Shown here: piece by piece, positions 58,812 through 64,000 of the stretch | Position numbering within the stretch: position 1 is the stretch's first letter | Layout of the letters: each line of letters opens with the position of its first letter | Assembly (NCBI RefSeq): GCF_001483135.1 | Contig: NZ_LNAL01000003.1 | Location: 496,001-560,000 of the forward strand | Origin: Solirubrum puertoriconensis | GTDB lineage: Bacteria; Bacteroidota; Bacteroidia; Cytophagales; Hymenobacteraceae | Reading direction: 5' to 3' | Length of the DNA: 64,000 nt | Made by a program: the position numbers and the translations under genes | Notes under the pieces: generated by a model | What the model saw: the letters and a program-made list of their open reading frames with translations, nothing else | Told to the model about the DNA's origin: nothing | Database searches by the model: none

Positions 58812-60236
58812 TTAGTGATTGTGCGAGGCAGCTACCGGCGTGCTCGTTTCTTCTTCGAATAAGTCGTCGACCGGCTCACCTTGGTAGTTATCCACAAACT
58901 CGCCTTCCCAGCGGGCAATTACGGCCGTAGCCAAGCAGTTGCCCATCACGTTTACGGCGGTGCGGGCCATATCCATCAGGGCGTCGATGCCGAGGATGAT
59001 GAACACCGGCCACGAGGGCAGGTTAAACGAAGCCACCGTAGCCAGCAGGATTACCAGCGAAGCGCGCGGCACACCGGCTACACCTTTAGAGGTGAGCATC
59101 AGCGTGAACACCATTACCAATTGCTGGCCTAGGGTTAGCTCGATGCCTGCGGCCTGGGCCACAAATACTGCGGCCAACGAGAGGTATAGCGTGGTGCCAT
59201 CGAGGTTGAAGGAGTAACCCGTGGGCATAACGAAAGCCACGACGCGGCGCGGTACGCCGATGCTTTCCATGGCCTCCATGGCGCGGGGCAGCGCGGCCTC
59301 CGATGAGGTGGTAGCAAAAGCAATGCTTACCGGCTCGGCAATTGCCTGCACGAAGCGCTTGATCGGAATGCGTGCAATCAGGGCCATCGGCAGCAGAATC
59401 AGCACCACGAAAGCAATAAGCGCGACGTAGAGCGTCAGGAGGAGTTGCAGCGCGTTGAGCAGCGGCGCGAAGCCCATTTTGCCCACCGTGTAAGCAATGG
59501 CACCGCCCACACCTAGGGGAGCGAAGAACATTACTACGTTGGTGAACTTAAACATCACCTCCGACAGGCTCTCCGACCACTCCAGTATGGGTTTGCGGTG
59601 CTGCTCCTTCACCATAGCCAAGCCAATGGCGAAGATGATGGCAAACACCACCACTTGCAGCACTTGCCCTTCGGCTACCGATTTGGCAATGTTCTCTGGG
59701 AAGATGTGCAGAATAATGTCGGCCGTGGTTTGCTTCACGGTCTGTAGGGTCTCGGTTTCGGCGTTGCCAGCCTGGCTAATACCCACGCCAGCGCGCGAAA
59801 GGTTGATGGCCGCCAGGCCGATGAACAGCGCGAAGGTGGTGACTACCTCGAAGTAGATCAGGGCTTTGAGGCCCATGCGGCCAACCTTCTTGAGGTCGGA
59901 GTGGCCGGCAATACCTACCACCAGCGTGGCAAATACCAACGGAGCAATGATGGTTTTAACCAGGCGCAGGAATACATCGGACAGAACCTTGAGGCTTTGA
60001 GCCACATCTGGTCTGTCGGCACCTATTTCGGCGCCAACCAGCATGCTCACCACAATCCAAAAGGTGAGGGAGCGACGGGCCGAAGCCCAAACGATGATGG
60101 CCAGCAGGGCTACCCAGCGGGCGGCCATGGGTACGGCGGGTGGCAGGGCAACCACGCCGTAATGAGACAAGGCGGTGAGGAGGGCAGCCAGCAGCAGCAA
60201 GGCTACCGCCGGCACAGCAACGCGCGTAAGCTTCAT
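58812..60236 (-). CDS. Dicarboxylate/amino acid:cation symporter (DAACS family)
   Basis: 474 residues with eight membrane helices and two re-entrant loops. Diagnostic sites: FATTSSEAALPRAMEAMES (HP1 Ser region), VMPTGYSFNLDGTTLYLSLA (TM7 sodium and substrate site), SKGVAGVPRASLVILLAT (HP2) and DALMDMARTAVNVMGNCLAT (TM8 with the Asp/Arg that select the substrate). The Arg in TM8 favours acidic substrates such as glutamate or dicarboxylates. The acidic, His-ended C-terminal tail is unusual. The ATG at 60236 was chosen. Confidence 0.95.
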   Translation of the reverse strand: MKLTRVAVPAVALLLLAALLTALSHYGVVALPPAVPMAARWVALLAIIVWASARRSLTFWIVVSMLVGAEIGADRPDVAQSLKVLSDVFLRLVKTIIAPLVFATLVVGIAGHSDLKKVGRMGLKALIYFEVVTTFALFIGLAAINLSRAGVGISQAGNAETETLQTVKQTTADIILHIFPENIAKSVAEGQVLQVVVFAIIFAIGLAMVKEQHRKPILEWSESLSEVMFKFTNVVMFFAPLGVGGAIAYTVGKMGFAPLLNALQLLLTLYVALIAFVVLILLPMALIARIPIKRFVQAIAEPVSIAFATTSSEAALPRAMEAMESIGVPRRVVAFVMPTGYSFNLDGTTLYLSLAAVFVAQAAGIELTLGQQLVMVFTLMLTSKGVAGVPRASLVILLATVASFNLPSWPVFIILGIDALMDMARTAVNVMGNCLATAVIARWEGEFVDNYQGEPVDDLFEEETSTPVAASHNH

Positions 60237-60374
60237 AAACAGCAATAAGTCCAGTCTTCGGCTCGGATGGGGGTACCGAAGGTGGACAAAGATAGACGTT
60301 TGGGCGGCAGTCCGCTGATGTGCGTAGCAGGCTTAATTTGCACCCCCGCCCGAGTAGGGTCGTATTGCTCCGTT

Positions 60375-61424
60375 ATGCTGCACTGGTCCATTAGCTCGCT
60401 CGAGCTGCCGCTTCGCTTCACCTGGAAGATTTCGCGCAACGCTTCCGACGCCAAAACCAACTTGCTGGTGCGAGTAGGCGAGGGCGCGCACACGGGCTGG
60501 GGCGAGGCTGCGCCCAACGTGCGCTACGCCGAAACCCCCGAGCTGCTGCTGGCGCAGTTTGCTGCCCTGCAGCAAGCCGGCCTAGGTAACGTGCAGCACC
60601 TCGACGACCTCACGGCCCTGCTCGATGCCGCTAATCCGGCCCACGCGCTGCGCTTCGCGGTGGAGTCGGCGTACGTGCACTACCAAGCCCGCAAGCAAGG
60701 GCTAAGCGTGCCCGCCCTGCTACAAGTGCCCACGCCCGCCGCGGCTGTGCCCACGGCGTTTACCTTGCCCATTATGGAGCCCGGCGCGGTGGCCGGCTTT
60801 GTGCAGGCGCAAGGCATGGCGCGCTTTCCGCTGCTGAAGGTGAAAGTAAATCAAGAGAGCGGCGCCGATTTACTCCGTGAGCTAACGCGGCTGCTTCCCG
60901 GCCACGCGCTATTGGTTGATGGCAACGAAGCCTGGCACGACGCCGACGGCCTGTTGCGCTTCGTGGAAGCCGTACGCGACTTACCAGGCCTGAATGTGCG
61001 CTTGCTCGAACAACCACTGCCCGCTACCTGCGCCGACGATTACCGCTACCTGCACAGCCGCAGCCCCTGGCCGCTCATTGCCGACGAATCGGTAACCGAC
61101 GCGGCCGATTTTGCGGCCATTGCGCAGCAATTTCATGTTCTAAACATGAAATTGATGAAAGCCGGCGGCTACCACAACGGCGTGCGGTTACTACGGCAAG
61201 CCCAGGCGCACGGCCTGCGTACCATGATTGGCTGCATGGTTGAGACGAGCCTAGGTATTTGGTCGGCGCTGCAAGTAAGCGGCCTGGCCGAAGTGTGCGA
61301 CCTAGACGGCTTCCTGATAGTGCGCAACGAGCCTTACGGCTTGGTGCACGAAACAAACGGGCACCTGGCTGCCCAGGCGCAGGTGCCCGAGTTGCCAGGT
61401 GCCCCGTTTGTGCCAAGCACCTAG
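60375..61424 (+). CDS. Dipeptide epimerase (enolase superfamily, L-Ala-D/L-Glu type)
   Basis: 349 residues. Enolase-superfamily barrel with the muconate-lactonising subgroup motifs: KVKV at 155-158 (first catalytic Lys), DGNEAW (Asp182), EQPLP (Glu212), ADES (Asp238) and NMKLMKAGG (second catalytic Lys near 259), then GCMVETSLG. L-Ala-D/L-Glu epimerases of murein peptide recycling share exactly this pattern. The N-terminal cap has RNASDAKTNLLVRV. The ATG at 60375 is used; the open reading to 60267 has a foreign lead. The neighbouring exported peptidases may supply peptides, but this is only inferred. Confidence 0.9.
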   Translation: MLHWSISSLELPLRFTWKISRNASDAKTNLLVRVGEGAHTGWGEAAPNVRYAETPELLLAQFAALQQAGLGNVQHLDDLTALLDAANPAHALRFAVESAYVHYQARKQGLSVPALLQVPTPAAAVPTAFTLPIMEPGAVAGFVQAQGMARFPLLKVKVNQESGADLLRELTRLLPGHALLVDGNEAWHDADGLLRFVEAVRDLPGLNVRLLEQPLPATCADDYRYLHSRSPWPLIADESVTDAADFAAIAQQFHVLNMKLMKAGGYHNGVRLLRQAQAHGLRTMIGCMVETSLGIWSALQVSGLAEVCDLDGFLIVRNEPYGLVHETNGHLAAQAQVPELPGAPFVPST

Positions 61425-61441
61425 GCAGCCGCCAATGCGGC

Positions 61442-62038
61442 TTACTTCACGTTGCGCAGTTGTTCGTCCAAGGCCTTTATCTGGCCATCAAGCTGGCTGG
61501 TATCGGGCAGTTTGGGGTGGCCTTGGCTCAGCAGCGTAATTTTCTGGTTGAGCAGCTGCAGCTTCTGGGCCATCAGATCTACGCGGCGGCCTAGGTCGGC
61601 AATACGTTGGTCGGCCTCGGCTGTGCTGGGCACTGCGCCTTGGTCAATGCTGCCGAACTTGGCATCGGCCGGGGCGGTTTCGCCCCGCGCGGCGGCAGCA
61701 CTCTGCGGCGTGGCATACACAATGCTGCCATCGGAGCGCACGTAGTCGCCCTCTTTCAGGGTCGTGATTTTGCCGCCGGGCAGCTCAACAATGCCGCTTT
61801 TCACGTTTACCTTGGTGCCGTTGGGCAGGCGCACGTTCTGGCTCAGGCCGGTGGTTTGATTGCCGCTGCGCTTTACTACCGAGCCGTTTTGCATCACAAA
61901 CTGGTCGGTATTTTGCAGCTCGCGCTGATTATCTTGCTGTGCAGCTTTGGTTTGTCCTGGCGCGTCTTGGGCCTGAGCGGCTGCGGCCGTGGTTAGCAGG
62001 GCGCCAAAAACGAGCAGGAAAGAAGTCAGCTGTTTCAT
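61442..62038 (-). CDS. Exported DUF6799 protein
   Basis: 198 residues. A signal peptide (SFLLVFGALLTTAAAAQAQ) is followed by DUF6799-type repeats: DQFVMQNGSVVKRSGNQTTG, VRLPNGTKVNVKSGIVEL, TTLKEGDYVRSDGSIVYATP. The second half is helical (QRIADLGRRVDLMAQKLQLL, LNQKITLLSQG). DUF6799 is known only from Bacteroidota and of unknown function. The ATG at 62038 starts the signal peptide. It ends 17 bp from the convergent epimerase gene, with a small AGCCGC/GCGGCT hairpin at 61427-61442 overlapping the stop. Confidence 0.85.
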   Translation of the reverse strand: MKQLTSFLLVFGALLTTAAAAQAQDAPGQTKAAQQDNQRELQNTDQFVMQNGSVVKRSGNQTTGLSQNVRLPNGTKVNVKSGIVELPGGKITTLKEGDYVRSDGSIVYATPQSAAAARGETAPADAKFGSIDQGAVPSTAEADQRIADLGRRVDLMAQKLQLLNQKITLLSQGHPKLPDTSQLDGQIKALDEQLRNVK

Positions 62039-62146
62039 AAAAAGGAGGAGTGTGGTCTGATTTGTGCTACTTCCGCACGCCCTCCATACGGGAACTGCCA
62101 AACAAAAGGTAGGTCAAGCAGCTTATGAAAAAATAATGGAACAATG

Positions 62147-62181
62147 TTGCTACATATAATGTATGTACATATATTTGCAAC
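62147..62181 (+). promoter_or_regulatory. Promoter with overlapping operator upstream of marR-type gene
   Basis: -33 TTG at 62147-62149 and exact -7 TATATTTG at 62170-62177, 20 bp apart. Within it lie inverted repeats: TACATA-TAATG-TATGTA (62151-62167) and the palindrome TATGTACATA (62162-62171); the outer GTTGC/GCAAC (62146-62150, 62177-62181) also pairs. A MarR dimer bound here would block its own promoter. The start codon is only 20 bp downstream. Confidence 0.7.
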
Positions 62182-62197
62182 GCATTCCAAATAACGC

Positions 62198-62647
62198 ATG
62201 AAGCTCGAAGACGAAATACAGCAGCGGGTGTTCAAGAGCCCCTACCAAAAAGCCTACTTAAACGTGGTTTTTACGGCAGGCTGGCTGCAACAACGCTTGG
62301 CTGCAGCCTTCAAGCCATATGGCATTACGCTGCCGCAGTACAACGTGCTGCGCATTTTGCGGGGCCAGCACCCCAAGCCCGCTACCGTGAACCTGCTCAT
62401 CGAGCGCATGCTCGATAAAACCAGCAACGCCTCGCGCATTGTGGATAAGCTAGAGGCCAAAGGACTGGTAACGCGCCAGGTGTGCCCCAGTAACCGCCGC
62501 GCCGTGGATATCCGCATCACCGAGGCCGGGCTTGATTTGCTGCTGCGCACCGAGGAGCTGGCCAACGCCCAACACAGCGGGCTGGAGAACCTTAGCGGCG
62601 ATGAGGCCGCGCAACTCAGCGACTTACTTGATAAAATTCGCAGCTAA
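62198..62647 (+). CDS. MarR-family transcriptional regulator
   Basis: 149 residues. The winged helix-turn-helix is visible: YNVLRILRGQHPKPATVNLL, ERMLDKTSNASRIVDKLEAK, GLVTRQVCPSNRRAVDIRIT. Recognition helix is near 70-88, wing near 92-108 (with Arg98/Arg99). The flanking helices form the dimerisation part. It is followed 46 bp later by a YceI gene on the same strand, an arrangement common in Bacteroidota, and preceded by an operator-like site. Probably autorepressed. Confidence 0.93.
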   Translation: MKLEDEIQQRVFKSPYQKAYLNVVFTAGWLQQRLAAAFKPYGITLPQYNVLRILRGQHPKPATVNLLIERMLDKTSNASRIVDKLEAKGLVTRQVCPSNRRAVDIRITEAGLDLLLRTEELANAQHSGLENLSGDEAAQLSDLLDKIRS

Positions 62648-62693
62648 TACTGGGCTGCTCGCATTACAACCGTTCTCTCACTCTCTCTAAATC

Positions 62694-63350
62694 ATGAAAA
62701 AAGTAATTCTGCCCCTGCTGCTCGTAGGCGCTCTGTTTACGGCTCCGGCCCACGCTCAGGAGAAATTCGGCGTTAAGAAAACCACTCCGGGCACCGCTAA
62801 GGCCAATAACAATGCCTACGCTGTGCAGCCGCAGCTGAGCACCCTAGGTTGGTTGGGCAAGAAAGTAGGCGGTCAGCACAACGGTACCGTAGCGCTGAAA
62901 GATGGCCAGGTGCTGGTGCGTGGCAACCAGGTAACGGGCGGCACTTTCACCTTCGATATGAACTCGATTAAGGTGGAAGACATTAAGGACGCCGACTACA
63001 ACGGCAAACTGGTGGGCCACCTGAAGAACGACGACTTCTTCAGCTCGGAGAAGTACCCCACCGCCACTTTCGTAATCACGAACCTGAAGCCCCTGAAAGG
63101 CGATGCCAACGGCAACAACGCCCTGGTAACCGGCAACCTCACCATCAAAGGCAAAACCGGCGTGGTAAGCTTCCCGGCTAAAGTAGGCGTGAAGGACGGC
63201 GTGGCTTCGGCCTCGGGCGTGGCTACCGTCGACCGCACCAAGTACGACGTGAAGTACGGCTCGACCTTGTTCGGCGCTGCTGCCGACAAAGCCATCGACG
63301 ACAATTTCACGCTGAGCTTCAATGTAATTGCTAAGCAACAAGCTCAATAA
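62694..63350 (+). CDS. YceI-family exported lipid-binding protein
   Basis: 218 residues. A signal peptide (MKKVILPLLLVGALFTAPAHAQ) precedes a YceI-like lipocalin fold: LGWLGKKVGGQHNGTVALKD, GGTFTFDMNSIKVEDI, HLKNDDFFSSEKYPTATFVI, NLTIKGKTGVVSFPAKV, and VDRTKYDVKYGS. YceI proteins bind polyisoprenoid or other amphiphilic lipids in the periplasm. Likely co-transcribed with the MarR gene upstream, and closed by a strong terminator. Confidence 0.95.
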   Translation: MKKVILPLLLVGALFTAPAHAQEKFGVKKTTPGTAKANNNAYAVQPQLSTLGWLGKKVGGQHNGTVALKDGQVLVRGNQVTGGTFTFDMNSIKVEDIKDADYNGKLVGHLKNDDFFSSEKYPTATFVITNLKPLKGDANGNNALVTGNLTIKGKTGVVSFPAKVGVKDGVASASGVATVDRTKYDVKYGSTLFGAAADKAIDDNFTLSFNVIAKQQAQ

Positions 63351-63372
63351 TTGACCTCTTACTTAGGTAAGA

Positions 63373-63427
63373 CCAAAAGCGAGAACGGCCCCACCTGCAG
63401 TGCAGGTGGGGCCGTTCTCGCTTTTGG
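63373..63427. terminator. Bidirectional hairpin, perfect 27-bp arms
   Basis: Arms 63373-63399 and 63401-63427 pair without mismatch around one central base (G at 63400). CCAAAAG starts it and CTTTTGG ends it, so both strands get a T-rich end. It lies between convergent genes. Confidence 0.85.
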
Positions 63428-63449
63428 CACCTAGAGTTTGTACCCTAGG

Positions 63450-64000
63450 TTAATTCTGGCCGCCACTGTTGCTAGGAGCAGGGCTAGTGGCAGGGGCAGC
63501 AGCGGGTGCGGCTTGGGGCTCGGCAGCAGGAGCCGCTGGCGTGGCAGCAGTGCTGTTGCGTAGTACTACGCGCAGCGGGGCCACGTTAGTTTCGCGCAAC
63601 GGCAGGATGCCATGCACCGTTTCGCCCGGCTTAATTACTTTGTTGGTAAGGTCGTATGTGGCAAACTCGTTGCGCAGGTTCTTGTTGGCGCCGCTGGCAC
63701 CCAGCATGTTGCCCACCGCTACCACAGGACCCCACGGAAACAGTGTACCACCAGTGGTTTGACCGGTCATGGGGTCAGTGGAACCGCCTACGCGACCAAT
63801 TCCGAGCACGTAGAGCAGGTAAATGGCCACGCCCTGTTTCAGGTCGTTAGCGGCCTGCACCGACGGCACGGCCTGCACCGGACGGTCGCCGAAGTACAAT
63901 TCCAAATCGCGCGAAAAGTTGATGTCGGCGCTGGTGTTGTTTTTCACGCTCACGGCCACCACTTGGTAGCCTTGCTTGCGCTCCTTCTTAACGTATTTTT
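63450..64000 (-). CDS. Protein of unknown function, 5' end outside the window
   Basis: The reading frame is open to the right window edge (upstream codons read YVKKERKQGYQVVAVSV), so the start is missing. The visible part has ADINFSRDLELYFGDRPVQA, NDLKQGVAIYLLYVLGIGRV, TDPMTGQTTGGTLFPWGPVV and KVIKPGETVHGILPLRETNV. The last 45 residues are Ala/Pro-rich and probably disordered. The strand pattern around ETVHGILP suggests an exported or lipoprotein beta-sandwich. No family recognised. Confidence 0.7.
   Translation of the reverse strand, partial: KYVKKERKQGYQVVAVSVKNNTSADINFSRDLELYFGDRPVQAVPSVQAANDLKQGVAIYLLYVLGIGRVGGSTDPMTGQTTGGTLFPWGPVVAVGNMLGASGANKNLRNEFATYDLTNKVIKPGETVHGILPLRETNVAPLRVVLRNSTAATPAAPAAEPQAAPAAAPATSPAPSNSGGQN

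Noticed and set aside
1-64000. CRISPR arrays, insertion sequences, prophage or plasmid features
   Set aside because: No regularly spaced direct repeats, transposase, integrase or phage structural genes were seen on either strand.

Overview
The window looks like chromosomal DNA of a high-G+C Bacteroidota, most probably Hymenobacter or a close relative (Hymenobacteraceae). By eye G+C is near 60 %. Few genes have a Shine-Dalgarno sequence. Several promoters carry the Bacteroidota -7 box TAnnTTTG. The gene content is typical of the phylum: a type IX secretion (T9SS) C-terminal domain, DUF547, DUF892, DUF2461, DUF2911, DUF3667 and DUF6799 proteins, a TonB C-terminal domain protein, M13, M16 and M61 peptidases, and a MarR-YceI pair. 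No phage, insertion sequence, CRISPR array or restriction system was seen.

Layout. 0-2.3 kb: an RND efflux pump (permease cut by the window edge, plus its adaptor) and a DUF892 stress protein. 2.4-7.6 kb: exonuclease VII (xseA-xseB), then a cluster of a small Cys-containing protein, a 7-TM protein, a NarL/DesK-type histidine kinase and a response regulator that lacks its DNA-binding domain. 7.6-16 kb: an alkyltransferase-like protein, M13 peptidase, cyclophilin, manganese catalase, S1/P1-type nuclease and proteins of unknown function. 16-26 kb: CinA-C, amidohydrolase, acyl-CoA-binding protein, CDGSH protein, GNAT, deoxynucleoside kinase, DUF2461, DUF547, MOSC, DUF3667, YitT. 26-34 kb: subtilisin-like protease, PIG-L deacetylase with a composition mosaic, a micro-protein/sodium:solute symporter pair, and an intergenic region rich in inverted repeats. 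34-47 kb: ABC exporter, TonB-like protein, a second symporter, a second DUF892 protein, metallo-hydrolase, BI-1, MFS, cyanophycinase-like and M61 peptidases. 46-52.6 kb: two PAP2 phosphatases on either side of tRNA-Leu(CAG), a 781-residue GAF-like protein, and a T9SS cargo protein. 52.8-64 kb: an M16 peptidase pair separated by a REP-like inverted pair, three exported proteins, a DAACS symporter, a dipeptide epimerase, and MarR-YceI.

Most genes are single units or pairs ended by strong hairpins. Some hairpins are unusually long and near perfect. Much of the coding load is envelope-related: at least nine exported peptidases or hydrolases, several lipoproteins and at least six transporters.

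The most striking feature is not a gene. The palindrome CCTAGG, usually within ACCTAGG/CCTAGGT, occurs about 90 times in 64 kb. It is denser between genes than inside them, and inside genes it was read as in-frame Leu-Gly (CTA-GGN) in every copy I translated. It behaves like a highly iterated palindrome comparable to cyanobacterial HIP1.
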